Origin: Chenopodium formosanum
Taxonomy: Eukaryota; Streptophyta; Magnoliopsida; Caryophyllales; Amaranthaceae
DNA: 64,000 nucleotides
Assembly (NCBI GenBank): GCA_024500155.1
Contig: CM044868.1
Location: 46,660,165 to 46,724,164 of the forward strand
Reading direction: 5' to 3'
The translations under genes and the position numbers were made by a program. The notes under the pieces were generated by a model, which searched no databases, was not told where the DNA came from, and worked only from the letters and a program-made list of their open reading frames with translations. Below, piece by piece: positions 11,596-23,514 of the stretch (the stretch's first letter is position 1; each line of letters opens with the position of its first letter).

Positions 11596-14500
11596 TCGCT
11601 TGTTTATTTTTAAAATCATAATATTTTTCAAGGTGTTTTTATGGCTTAATTTTTCTGGTATTAAGTTGCTAATTAGATTAGTAGCTCGTTTTATTTATTT
11701 AAACCTCGTATTAGAGCTGTCTTTAGCCCCGAACCTAGATTTCGACCCAAAAATAGTGAATTTTGGGTGGAAAAGGCGTTCTGGAAATGGTTTTCTCCTT
11801 CTAGGTCTGGGTTTTCAGCCAAAAATTGACTAGAAATGCACTTTTCGAGGGATTTTTCGTTTAGACGAAAAATTTTAAGTCTTTCTAACCTTGAAAATTA
11901 ATTTCATATTTATGGTGGTTATGTAATTGGTTTAATACATATTTTATATGCAATTTTAAACCTCTTTAGGCATGATTACTTGGTGGTAATTTGTGTTTGA
12001 AAGCTTGGTTTTATTTTTAACATAATTGCAAACTAATTGCATTTAGTGTGAAATTGTTTTTCGTTGAGGCTTCCAAGTACTAAAGATTCAATCTTTATTT
12101 ATGTTAAGTGATTGAAACTTTGAGTTACTAAATTCCATGAATTTTTGTTGAACTTTGTTGATTGGAATCATAAAGTTTGAAACTTGTGATATAAATTTGT
12201 TTATCTTCATATTGGAAGATATAATTTTTTTAATGATTCACAAGTACTAAAGTTGTAATCTTTATTGAACTTATGTTCATTTTTCAACTCCCTTTTATTT
12301 TGTCAAAAACTCAAGATTAATTTAAATTAATTAAATTGATAGTGAGTAATTTCCCTCTTATTTTTGTTGCACCAAGTTAAACAAATTTTATTAAAGAATG
12401 GTTCTTGGAAATAATTTTGGTTACATGCACTTGGATGAGTTTTTATTTAAGTTAGACTTGTTTAAATTTTCAATTTTGCTCACGAAAATTAATTATAATT
12501 AATAAATTTTCACGCAAAATTTGGGATTAAAATCCCGAGGTTATGGCACGCAATCGAGGCAAAGCCTCCCTTGGCTAGCCGGGCTGCATAGCAGCCCGCA
12601 TGTGGTTGCCAAGGGCATGCTCGATGCGTGCGACCATGTGCGTGGGGAGTGCGAGCGTTTAGTGCGTGTATGTGCTTGGTGTTTTCGTGTAAAGGGGCAA
12701 GCAGTCGTGGCCTTGTGTCTAGTATCTTGTAACCCATAGCAAACGCTACTAGGGTGTACCTAACTAGTGCTACGTGGGGTGGTGAAGGCACGTGCGCCAA
12801 GTCGTATAGTGCGGGGTCGTTAGACAACCTTGACTTTCATGTGGCACGTATTTAGTGTGTGAACCACTTGAGTATGGTTGGCTTCGTGTTTGCTTATTTT
12901 GCCGTTTTAATTATTTTATTAATCTAATTTAGTTTTAATTATTTTAATAAATTTTGGAGGCTAGACCTCGGTTTTTTTGTTGCATTGGAAAAATTTATTT
13001 TGACAAATATTTGGGTTTACTGACTTAATTAATTGGATTAATTAAGTTGGATGCGGAATTTATTGGGAGCTTCATTTATTATTTTCATAATTGGTTAAAC
13101 AACTATGACTAGTTTTAATTAGGCGAGTTAATCGAATTAACCACCTAGATTAATTACTAGTGCGCGCGTTTGTTTAATGCATTATTACTTTTTGTTGTTG
13201 TAAAATGCATGGGCCATTCACAAATAGTGAATGGATGAATGGAATATATATTCTCTCACAGGTTTATGAAATGGCAACTAGTGGGACCCGATTTGGATTG
13301 AAAATACGGACTACGTGCTGTGATGTATTTTTATAAATCTAAATACGGTCTACGCACCGTTGAGTATTTTTGTACCTTAATATTTAGATTAGTCCTAATC
13401 GTAGCTACTAGTGTTGCATAATTATGGTCAAGTCTTGAAGATGGAGGTTCTTGGGAGACAAAGCCATGAAGTTGCAAAAGAAGACTTTTTGAAGACTTGA
13501 AGAATTCAAGGGGTCATGCTAGTTGCCAATGTGCAATTTATACTTATGCTCTATATATTTATGCTTGTGCTTATATATGAATGATATGTTAGATGCATGT
13601 TTAGGTTTTCTTTATGTTGCGATGATTAATTAAGTTCACTTAAATCAACCAACATAGAAAACCTAGGTCCCTAATAATATTGAGTAAAACTTGCCTTTCC
13701 AAAACAACACTTGCACACCGAATGAGTGTGATGGTGGGCTACGCCAAAGCGTGGTACCATCACTACTCCAAGGATCAGAAGGCACACCGGGTGTGAATGT
13801 TGGTTTTGGTTGTACTCAACGATATGAGTGATGGAGTCCATACATGTCGAGGCAAAAGAGATAAATCGTCATGAGAGCATTAGATGCGACGATAATCTAA
13901 CCAAGAGTGGCTTGGAGACATTAGCAAAGAGTTGCTTACCTTAGAAGATTGAGTATTAAGACAAGCCAAAGCATGATTAACCACTCTTTGTTTCTTTGGA
14001 TCTTGGAATCGACTTATTCTCGCCAAATAGGGACAATTTAATGCATGGATAAGACATTTAATAAGATTGAAGTTTGCATAATGCTCTTAAATTTCAAACT
14101 TATTACATTCTTGATAAATGGTTATACTTTGCACTTATATTTATAGTATTCTAAATCAAATAATATTGTTTCCATGATTGGTAAAGGAAATGTTTGAGGA
14201 TAGTTCTCAGAGAAAGGAAAAACATTTCTAAAATACAATTCTCATAAATAACTTTATAACAAAGTCCGAAAGAACGGTTAGACATCATGTATTCAAAATA
14301 CTAGGTAGTTTTGATAGAACATGAAGTATTGTGTTCCAAACACAAATTTTCAATATTTGACAACCAACATATTTTTTCGCTTCATGCATAAATGAGTAGG
14401 ACTCATCGATGTAATAATTCAAGCGTGAATTAAAGGAAAAGATGGAACTTTGTTTTACAGCGCATTAGATGCTTAATTATGCCTAACAAAGCATAAAAGT

Positions 14501-14628
14501 CAAGGTACTACAAGAAATGGTTCTTAAAGTAAGGTTATGAGATATAAAATGATAAGAATATAGGAAACAAGGAATGAAGAAAAGGAATAAGATTCCATTT
14601 CAACACATGAGTTCATGTTATTGTAGTT
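11596..14628 (+). mobile_element. Internal region of M, non-coding, left part
   Basis: Three kilobases without a credible gag or pol frame. The only longer open frames (about 12510-12830) lack domains and overlap on both strands. It continues beyond R at 57413 after the TSD TAGTT (14624-14628 / 57413-57417). A long non-coding interior behind an iMet primer site fits a large retrotransposon derivative (LARD) mobilised in trans. The classification is by structure only. Confidence 0.55.
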
Positions 14629-15122
14629 TGTTTTGGGTGTTTTTGTCCCTTGGGAGAGTTACGTCACGAAGTCTGATCCGGCTGAGTTGTACCTGCAAAT
14701 TAACGGAGACTCCGGGTGGTTGGAGCTCCGCCTCCGACGATCAAGTTAGTAACTTGAAACGGAATAAAGAGAACGGAAATTTAGGTAGGTATCTGCTCGG
14801 ATTCCAAGCTCAGGTCTTTCTCCGATGTAAGAGAATACAGGTGTAATAAATGATTGAATGTGTCCCCAAAATGGGGAAATATCTCCCTATTTATAGGGTC
14901 GTTGGAGAATGTGCCCCTACCTAGGTCACTTGACCTAGATTTTAGTGGGCTGCGCTGTTTTACGGCGCTCCTAGGGATTTGGGCCCTTGAAGGCCGCCAT
15001 TTCAGAGGCATATCTGAGGGCGCCAAGTGTCAAGAGGATGTTTAGCCACATGGGCCATCCTGACCTCGACACGTGGCGTCTTCTCATTGGTCCACGTGTT
15101 TAGGGTATAAATACCCTAAACA
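14629..15122 (-). repeat. 3' LTR of R
   Basis: 494 bases, paired with 56920-57412. The tip on the minus strand is TGTTTAGGGTATTTATACCC. It contains two CACGTG G-boxes (15070 and 15093) next to a perfect palindrome at 15099-15120. Confidence 0.9.
15099..15120. promoter_or_regulatory. Palindrome with TATA and telo-box at LTR tip of R
   Basis: Perfect 10-base arms TTTAGGGTAT / ATACCCTAAA around AA. The plus strand contains TATAAATA. Each arm contains the TTTAGGG word, the plant telo-box/telomere unit. It is conserved in the other LTR at 57389-57410. It could fold as a hairpin in the transcript or serve as a bidirectional promoter core; neither is shown. Confidence 0.6.
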
Positions 15123-15140
15123 TTTGCCCCTCACAGGTTG
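15123..15140 (-). other. Polypurine tract of R
   Basis: On the minus strand the bases before the 3' LTR read CAACCTGTGAGGGGCAAA. The GAGGGGCAAA end abuts the LTR tip, as expected for the plus-strand primer. Confidence 0.7.
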
Positions 15141-15518
15141 CACGTGCATATCACGTGGGGCCTGTGACACGTGTCCACCTTTTATAGGTGAACAGTAACG
15201 GGTAAAATTTTTGAATTTCAAATCAAAAAATTTCCCCCCACTTTCACTTTCTATAAATAGAAAGTTACCCCCTCCTTTTCACACCTTACGTTCACATTGA
15301 CTTTTTAGAGAGAGAAAAAGAGAGATTCTAGAGAGAGATTTCTCTGCTCCCGTCTGCGTCACAGCAAGTTTCAAGCTTCCGAGTGCTAGCAGTTCATCAC
15401 CCGGTTCACCGGCTGTAGCGGTTTTTAGATTTTTCCAGAGTAAAAGCGAGGTAACCGCCTCTACCATTTTAGCTTTCCTCCCTTTCAATTTGTATACCAT
15501 TTTTTCCGCCTGTATACC
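15141..15518 (+). promoter_or_regulatory. Promoter, 5' UTR and first-intron start of R antisense gene
   Basis: CACGTG occurs at 15141, 15152 and 15168, adding to two in the LTR, so five G-boxes fall within 104 bases. A clean TATA box, TATAAATA, lies at 15252-15259. A 5' leader with AGAGAGA repeats follows. GAG|GTAACC at 15450/15451 looks like a splice donor whose acceptor is TTTGTGCAG at 47416. Element O inserted inside this intron at 15518. The downstream coding exon resumes at 47417. Confidence 0.65.
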
Positions 15519-17510
15519 TGTAGGGAATAATTTCAAGCCTTTAAATCCCACTAGCTTGAACCCCAATGTGATCATACACTAAAGTACGGTGGCGTCCAAA
15601 AGGGAAGAAGATAGAGCAAAAGAGTCGCCAACAAGTTTTTTAGGAACTTGTAAACCATTCACGAGGTGAAGGTTACACCCCTTAACGATCCAAGAGATCG
15701 TCAACTCCATAAGGTCATGAACCAAATAAGGGTTCGGGGATGAAGTACAAATCCAACCTAAAATAGATTGAACCTGCCCTAATAATAGGCCTCTACTTTA
15801 TTCTGATCGTATTCATGTGCGCTTTCTTACTAACATGCAATCAATAGAATTAACCCTAAACCTGTTTAATCTATGTTGGTTGAATATTAATGCACAAACA
15901 AACTATTATTGGCGATCACTTGAAATCATAATCATATTAACCCTAACAAGATTATTAATATCTTATTAAGCGTGATTACATGTACCAATTCCCTTTAAAC
16001 ATGCATAAAAGGTGTGATCAAGCAATAAATATCAAGCAACATAATTATAAAAATCAATATCTTGAATAACAATTAATAACCATAATAATAATCATGTTAA
16101 TCATAATAATAATAATTATAAAATTATAATCATAACAATTATAAATATTATCATAGATCATGTTAAAGCATAATAATAATAGCAAGATCCTGGCATGATA
16201 CTAACAAGATTAATAACAAACCCTAGCATGTCACTAAGCAATAAAAATCAAATCTTTAACCCTAACATGATACAAACAATCATAAATATTAGGAAGTATC
16301 GCAGGAATCATATTTAATATTAAAATTACCCTAGACATGATACTAGGAATATCATAATAACAATATAAACATGATTTCTACATCATAACATCAATAAATC
16401 AATTAAAGCACTTACTTTGATGCCTCGTACCTCTTTCTAATAACAAAATACACAAGTTAGTAACTTCAATGAAAATAATAAACAAACAATTAAATTAAAT
16501 AATTGAAAGAGAGATTTGGGACCAAACCCTCAGAAATTAAACCTTTCACGTCTAGGGCGAAGGCAACTTCGAATATGGCTAGGTATTTCTAGATCTTGTG
16601 AATGCGGAATTTTGTATGAAAAGCAAAGGTTTAGAAAGAATTGAATGTTGAAGAGAGATGAATGATTTAGAGAATGCTAAAGAATTAATGATTGTTGATT
16701 ATTATTGATGAATGAAAACGAAGTTTTTAATACGATATTTATAGAGAAAATCAGCCAAAAAAGATAAATTAACAAAATAGAGTCTGACGCTCAGAAAACA
16801 GAGCTGGTGCCAACCCTGGCTAGCTGGCGCCAGGCACCAACACTAGCGCCAGGCGCCAGGCACCAACACTAGCGCCAGGCGCCAATGGCTAGCTCCAGGC
16901 CTGGTTCCAAGCGCCAAGGCCTAGGGTTAGGCGCCAAGCCAGATTCCAACGCGTTTTCGAAAATCCGATAAGTTTACCGTACTAGAGGATAAAATAATAT
17001 AATTTCCTCGAAAATGTCATTTGATTTTGATTAAAACTCTGAAAAGTCAACGAAAGTCAATTTATCAATGCTAATTGAATTAGGAATGAAAAGAACCTTC
17101 TAGAAGAATCAAGAAGACTAAAACCATTCCTAATTGCATTAGGAATGATAAATCATATTAGGCCCTCCCCTAGATCATTGGGCCGCACATAAAGCTCAAA
17201 CCGGGCCCAGTTTAGTAAATTGGCCATAATTTCCTCAATATTCATCGGAATTGGGCTTATAATATATCGTTGGAAAGGTCTTTGCAAGCCCCATCCAACT
17301 ACTCTACTATTGGACCCATATCATGGACCAACCAAACTAGATTGGCTGTTTTCTTAAAATAAGTTTTCAAAAACAGAGAGAAGAGAAAAGAAATAAAAAC
17401 TTTCCGCAACACAAGACCTTTCCACACTTTCGTTTCATTCGATTATGATTTGACGTGAAAGGTACTCATCACTGGGTTTGGTATTGGGGAGACACAAATG
17501 GGTGTCTACA
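15519..17510 (-). repeat. 3' LTR of O
   Basis: 1992 bases, pairing with 45305-47244. The minus-strand tip TGTAGACACCC can fold through GACAC/GTGTC. A TATA box (TATAAATA on the minus strand) lies at 16736-16743. A GGCGCC array sits just upstream of it (16798-16935) and is longer than in the 5' LTR, which accounts for most of the length difference. Confidence 0.92.
16798..16935. repeat. GGCGCC motif array in 3' LTR of O
   Basis: Repeated words GGCGCCAGGCACC, AGCGCCAGGCGCCA and GGCGCCAAGCC alternate with CTAGC. The array ends about 55 bases upstream of the LTR TATA box in the direction of transcription. A shorter version is at 46590-46690. Confidence 0.75.
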
Positions 17511-17528
17511 GAAACCCCCACTTTGACT
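17511..17528 (-). other. Polypurine tract of O
   Basis: Minus strand AGTCAAAGTGGGGGTTTC directly precedes the 3' LTR tip TGTAGACACCC. It is conserved in relic A. Confidence 0.8.
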
Positions 17529-17689
17529 AAGTTTGGAGAAACGCGGGTTTCGAAAACAAAAGTCAAAGTATCGATAGGGACGAAGAATGATTCAGAACGT
17601 TCTGCGATCCTAAATCAATCTTGCAACGCCGATACCTGCAAACTAGCTTTAGTTAAATAGATAAAAGAGTTAAGAAACGCGTATCTTGC

Positions 17690-18530
17690 ACCGTCGAGCA
17701 CACGTCTCTGAAAGTAACCGATTTGCTGCCGCTTTACTATTTTGATGACCTCCTGCAAGCTAGAAAATGCCATCCCGCTTGAAAACCGCTACGCCCGTAA
17801 CTGCTTTCAAATTAGAAGATTGCTTCGACAGAAATGATCCTCCTCCGCATTGATAATATTCCACATCCTAGGGAATACTATCGAAGATTATTTCTCTTGA
17901 AACAATCTCCATCCGCATTGATAATATTCCACATCCTAGGGAATACCATCGAAGATAACTTCGCCCGAAATTACCTCCAGTTGTTCATGACAACTTTCCG
18001 CAAGCTAGGGAATGTCGTCGAAGATATCTTCTCTTGAAGTCACCTTCACTTAATGCGATAATTTTCCAAAGGAAATTACCGAAGATCCACGCCTGTCGAT
18101 CTTTAAAAGTTCGCCTGAACTTTGCTCCTGCTATGTCTGTACGTCGGCGCTTTTATTGCTTTGAACCTGCACGTCGGTGGTCTTTTTCTTTTGAACCTAT
18201 ATGTTGGTGCCTTTTTGCGCTTTTGAACCTATATGTCGGTGGTTTTTTTACTAATGAGCCAATGCTTAGGCGCTTTTAGCTAAGTGAGACGATCTCTTAT
18301 CAGGTCGATCACTTTATGTAATCAAGCCGATTACTAAATCATGTCAAATTGCTTAGAGGGGCTAACTGGCGTACCAAGGAACCCAAAAACATGTTGCAGA
18401 AGGCTAGCACAACCTCATCAGGTGGCTGAGTGTTTTGGCGTCGCTGAAAAACCATCAGCGCCACCTTATTAGCATTAGCGCCAGGCGCCAAGCCAAATTT
18501 GTGACGCCAATGCATAGGGCCTGGCGCCAG
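17690..18530 (+). promoter_or_regulatory. Repeat-rich upstream region and promoter of PMD gene B
   Basis: In order: about 73-base tandem units with TTCC..AGGGAA and GAAGAT..TTC inverted pairs (about 17820-18040), shorter units with GAACCTATATGTCGGTG (18120-18250), and a GGCGCC array (18438-18532). A TTAAATACC TATA-like box at about 18546 begins only some 15 bases after the array. A 5'-UTR exon then leads to a splice donor at 18703. The same succession occurs before copy A. Confidence 0.6.
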
Positions 18531-18702
18531 CACGGGGATTTCCTTAAATACCCCCTTCCTCTTCATTTCGCTGCTTTGTTCATCGCGAAACTGCTCGAAA
18601 GAAGTCGGAAACTTCAATTGCTCATTGCTTTCTCGTTTCTCAACCGAATTCGCTCAAATTTGTTGCAAATCAAAGCTCTTTTCATCTATTTTCCTGATCT
18701 AT

Positions 18703-19170
18703 GTAAGTTTTCTACAAACTAACATCAGTTTTTATGAATTCTTGGCATGTTTATTCACGGATTTCATGAAAATTCAAAACTTATAATGCTCAAATTGCTT
18801 TGTTTGTCAAGTTTTATGCCATGAAATTGCTTGATTATGTTTGTATATTGCCTTGGGAGTAATTTGAGACTTGTTTGACTCAATTTGGTGAAGAAATGAG
18901 CAATTTGCCATTGTTGGACCTCTCAAGGTCGTGAAGAACAATGTGACTTGTTCTTGACATTTTTGCTAGCAATTCTTGTTCAATTTGTCACAATAATCAC
19001 CATAGTGTTGCAAGAAATTGTTTGATTGCTTGAAAAGTGCCATTATGCTCAATTTGAATTTGTGCTCTGTTTTAGTACTACGTACTCTGTTTTTGCGAAC
19101 ATAGTATCATGCGGCTAGGCAAACTTAGATACTATAGAACCTAAATTCATGATAATTTTGCACAATGTAG
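18703..19170 (+). other. 5'-UTR intron of PMD gene B
   Basis: GTAAGTTTT donor at 18703 and ACAATGTAG acceptor ending at 19170. The ATG follows one base later. Copy A has an intron in the same place (4657-5123) with the same start-codon spacing, which supports real splicing. Confidence 0.65.
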
Positions 19171-19171
19171 C

Positions 19172-21493
19172 ATGGCCAGACAACGAGGCTCGGGTTCACG
19201 GTCTCGAAACATTAGACGGGAGCATGAGCCCGCAGAGGATGACATCACGCCTTCCACTTTGCTTGGTCGACTTCCGGAGTGGGAGGAGCGGACCCTATTC
19301 TTCGCCCCTGTCCACCACATTTCTAAGAGGGTGAGACAGGGCATCGCAACCGGGAGGACACGACATCACGGCTCTAGCTGTGATGGTTTAGGCGATTTGT
19401 ACAGGATGTACATCGCCAGGGATCTTGAGACGAGGCTCCTATGGGAGTCTTGCGGGCTAGCTACTCTGTTCGAGACCTCCGAGGCTATGGTTGCCTCCAG
19501 CGGGGGTCACCACGTAGTGCACGCTTTGGTAGAGTTCTTCTAGGACACCACCAACACCTTCCATTTCCCCTGGGGCGAGATGATGGTCACCCCTACAGAC
19601 TTCAGTCTCATCACAGGACTAGAGTTCACTTCTGTGCCACTGCCGTTTGACAGTGGAATCGACGTCTTCTCTTCGGAGTTCGAGGAGCTGTTGGGGTCGA
19701 TCGCTATTTGGGCCCGAGCTGAGGTCGAGACGACTCAGTTTAGTGCTAGTGGAATTCGTCGCTCGACGCTGGCAACGACTCTTGATGAAGATGCGACCAC
19801 CCGAGAGCAGCGGGTGCGCATCTTTGTGCTAATGTTGTTGTCAGGGACATTCTCCCCTAACAAAGGTAGTAGAGCGTTGCTTTATTATCTTCCTGCTGTC
19901 CGTGATCTTCACCGGATCAGGACTTACGACTGGGCCAGCTTGGCCTATGCTGACTTCGTTCGTGCGCTGAGGGACTCGTGTCGACACCGGTCCTTTGGGA
20001 CGAACGTTGCTTTGTCTGCTTTTTGGAAGGTTGTAGAGGTAAACATTTATTCCCTATAAGGTTTAGCTCTGCATATTAGTTAGCACTTGCTCACACTTTT
20101 AACTCCTTGTAGATTTGGTTCTACGAGTATTTTCCTTCTGCTACGCCGGCGAGACCATCACCGCGGGGATTTCCAGTGAGCGCCTCTTGGGGCGGTCACC
20201 ATGTGGACATGTCCACTACACATGTCCGGAACCGGATCATCTCGGTACGACTTTTATTGTTTATCTTGCTCTTCCGCGGTGCTTTAGATGTATTCTTGCC
20301 TGATTGATGCTCTTTATAGGGACATGAGGTGATATACCGGTCGTGGGGCGGTTGGACAGTATTCTGCTGAGCATCGCTATTTTCTGGGGACTTATGGAGT
20401 GGTCGCGTACTTGGGAGAGAGGGTCGCTAGACAGCATTCCTCTGATGTCTTCGTCGTTCCCGTTGCTCCACCACGTCATATGTTCGACGAGGCGCGGTTG
20501 TCGAGCATGTCTGAGCGAGCTGGTACCCCTTGGCGGTCCCATGTGATCCTCGGGCGGTGTTATGCTGAGGAGCTACTACCTTTGTTAGCTCCAGCCCCCG
20601 TACCGGCTAAGGATGTGAGGGTAAGTTTTTCTTAGCTTTATTTTCCACTAAGTAGCCCCCAAGTAATGCTTTACTGATTTTTTTTGTTTTATCAGGACGG
20701 TGCTGCTGAGTTCGTGCCACCCCGTATGTCCATCCACTACCAGGGGATGTACGGGCCGATCGAGGAGATGATTTCTCCGGCTCCCGAGGGCGAGCGCTTC
20801 GTAGAGCGGTCGATTCCTCGCCACCAGACTAGAGTAAGCCTAGTTTTTTCAGAATTTTTGTGTTCATATATCATGCATTTTTACTGACTCATTTTTCTGA
20901 CAGTTTTCACGCGAGGTGGTTTCGGCGATGGCACGATGCATAGATGCCTTTCGGAGTCAGCTCGTCCGGATGAGGAACGCGGCCACTTGCCGTCGGGATG
21001 ACGTCATCCGAGAGGTAACCTTTCTTTACTCATTATTCTTGCATTGCTGCTTCAATTTTATTTTGTTTCTGATTTAACTCTTTTTGCAGGTTAGCCTATC
21101 ACTTCTCACACCCGCACGAGACCTTAGGGGTGGAGGGATCCAGCGAGGTCTAGCTCGAGACATCGTCGCACTTCGTTAGGGGGTAGAGGCGGTCGCTCTG
21201 AGGATGCTCGAGCTGATGTTGCAGAGGGCTCGGGATCTTCTTCTGAGGGTGCTCACGTTGCACCGGTAGGAGAGGCTACCTCGGATTTCAGAGGTGGTGG
21301 AATGTACGAGGTTGGCTCGTCATCGCAGCAGCCTCCGCGGCCTCAGCCTCAGGTTGATCCTGGCTGGAGTGGTCCTACATTGAGTCTTCCTCCTCCTACG
21401 GAGACTGGAGCTGGTGCTAGGGCTGGTGGAGAGGTGACTCCTCGTACGGCGCAATTTTATGACATGATGGGCCTACGTCCTCCGGCGCCGTAG
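19172..21493 (+). pseudogene. PMD (plant mobile domain) accessory gene, copy B, in O
   Basis: Encoded antisense to gag-pol between integrase and the 3' LTR. Exons by GT/AG and frame: 19172-20038, 20113-20244, 20320-20620, 20696-20833, 20904-21014 and 21090-21493. Exons 1, 2, 4 and 5 are whole-codon blocks (289, 44, 46 and 37 codons). The plant mobile domain runs over exon 1 to 2: FHFPWGEMMVTPTDFSLITG, GSRALLYYLPAVRDLH, YDWASLAYADFVRAL, then IWFYEYFP. The C-terminus is Pro/Ser/Gly rich and ends in GLRPPAP. Breaks: a Trp codon is TAG at 19541 (copy A keeps TGG), exon 3 lacks about 35 bases present in copy A and is out of frame, and exon 6 is frameshifted. Cellular relatives MAIN/MAIL1 work in nuclear silencing. 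A role in countering silencing is speculation. Confidence 0.8.
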
Positions 21494-22132
21494 TTTGTTC
21501 CTGTGTATATTTTATTTTGACTTTTTTGTAGAACTTTGCCTTAGAATCATTATTTATAGACACATTTTGTATATTTATGCCATTATGAGTTTATTTACTG
21601 TTGTGTGTATGTTTGTGTGTGCAAGAAAAGTGTGACAAAATTTTTGCGCAAAAAAATTCCGTCATTTTTATTATTGATGGAGGGTATCCGACTCTCTCCC
21701 CCAAAAAGAAAAAATAAAAAAGGAAAAAATCGAATGAAATGTCGGGTGTTTGGAAATTAAAATAAAGTCCAAAAAAGAATAAAAAAAATTAAAAAAAATA
21801 ATAGCTATATTTAATTAATTAGGAAAAAGGATAGAAAAGGATTAAATAGAGCCATAAAGTCATTAACCGACTCGAGTTTAATATTAAAAACGCAAGTTGA
21901 GGACGCGCGGCTGATCTGGCAACTTAGCGCCAGCTGGCGCCACACTATGGCGCGTGGCGCCAGGCGCTACACTTAGCGTGTGGAGCCAAGCGCTGGCGTC
22001 AATTGACGCTGATGCTGTATTTTAATCTGATTAAAATTCCTCGCAGTTTCTGTATAAAAATCCCCTTACCCAGTCGATTCTTCTCATAATTCCGACGAAT
22101 AAATAATTCTCTTCTATATAAAAACAATAATC
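21494..22132 (+). promoter_or_regulatory. Spacer with promoter of DUF7745-like gene B
   Basis: Holds the recurring GGAGGGTATCCGACTCTCTC motif (21679-21716), an AT-rich stretch, a GGCGCC array (21907-22010), and then TGTATAAAAATCCCC (TATA box at about 22052-22058) roughly 80 bases before the ATG. The spacing suggests an independent Pol II promoter rather than readthrough from the PMD gene. Confidence 0.65.
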
Positions 22133-23514
22133 ATGTCTTTAGTCACCAAGACCTTCACTCAATACACTCATGAATGGTGTCGATCTCTTAATGCGAGGGA
22201 GAGAAAAGAATTAGATTTATTTCACCTGGGGGGAATTTATGGCATCAAAGGGGTAGATCTTAACCTAGACTTCATACATACCGCTTTAGAATTTTGGAAT
22301 GTTGATACTCATTGTTTCAGAATAGGGTATGATGAGATTAGCCCTTTGTCGAAGGAATTTGGTGCTATCTTAGGCTTCCCTGCGATAGACCTTATAGCAA
22401 TCCCTAGAGTAGACGCGTACTATTATAAGGATATTGAGCGCTTCTTTAATTTGAAGGAAAGGGATTTATCAAAAATAGTGGATGGAGATATAGTTAATTT
22501 GAAAGAATTTGCACGCTATTATTTTGATAAACCTCTTTCTGAATCTTTTCATATATATAGAAGAAGAGCGTTCTTATTTTGCATGCTTAACCAATTTGTT
22601 CTTAGTAGTGGTAAAAATAATGAGGGTCAATCAATTATAACCACTGTACTAGAACAAAATGAATCAGGGAGAAATCCAATGCCATTAATAGTTGGAGAGA
22701 CTATGATTAGTCTAGATGAATTGAAAAGGGACCCAAAAGCGCCTCTTCGCGTCTCTCCCATTTTATTACAGGTAGAAAAATAATATTTTTAATTACAGAA
22801 ATCAAAATATATATTTTTGTATTGTAATAATAATTTATTTGCATTGCGATTTTTTTTTTTTACAGATGTGGCTAATGGAGAGGCTAGGATTAATTAGCCC
22901 TCCGAACGACATTGAAAAATATACTCCCAATTGCTTTGTGAGAAGGAAGAAGCGCATCCCTAAAATTGGGCGCCATGGGTGGAGAAAAGTCTTTGAATCA
23001 CGTGATTTCACTATCAAGTGGGTCGTCCCATGGTGGAAAATAGAAAGGATGGTTGGTGTTAACAAGCAACCTTTCTGCCGTCTTCCAAGCTTGTCTCGTG
23101 TAACTTATTATTATCCCTGCAGGGTAAAAAGCCAATACGGCTTGCTTCAGAATATTCCTTCCGGGGATCTTCGTCCTCCCTTTGAGTACCCTGTATCTCA
23201 AGAAGTAGACAGATTTGATGCTTACAGGAGTGCTAGACCTTTTATGGGAAGTGATTACCCAAAAGGTTCCTCCTTCTTTGCCCAATGATGTAAAGAAGTG
23301 GTTGCTGAAGAAATCTTCGATTGATCAGGGTAGAACCGATGTGAAGAATCGTCTAGGTGACAGGGTGACTCCTGCCAAGGAACGCTTAGGTGCAAGAATT
23401 GAATTCAAAACACCTGCAATGCCTAGGAAGAAAAATACTACCAAAGACAAAGGAAAAAGGAAAGCTAACACCACAGACAAAAAAGCTAGGGTGGAAAAGA
23501 AGCATGGAGTGTAG
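22133..23514 (+). pseudogene. DUF7745-like accessory gene B, in O (one frameshift)
   Basis: Exon 1 is 22133-22771 (213 codons), then an intron with GTAGAAAA donor and a T-tract plus ACAG acceptor. Exon 2 from 22866 stays in frame (MWLMERLGLISPP). Recognisable blocks are LFHLGGIYGIKGVDL, FIHTALEFWN, FRIGYDEISPL, YRRRAFLFCMLNQFVL and KWVVPWWKIERM. The frame ends at 23288 but continues in another frame (about 23215-23514) to a Lys/Arg-rich tail (PRKKNTTKDKGKRK) that would act as a nuclear signal, so I infer one frameshift near 23220-23285. The start is chosen because copy A begins with the same MSLVTK. The family name is from memory and its function is unknown. The gene converges with integrase. 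Confidence 0.7.

Noticed and set aside
12510..12827. Overlapping ORFs of 105 and 72 codons on opposite strands
   Set aside because: Non-coding interior of M; no homologous copy, domain or splice context.
15099..15120. Interstitial telomere repeat
   Set aside because: Only one TTTAGGG per arm, within a palindrome at an LTR tip; not a telomeric array.
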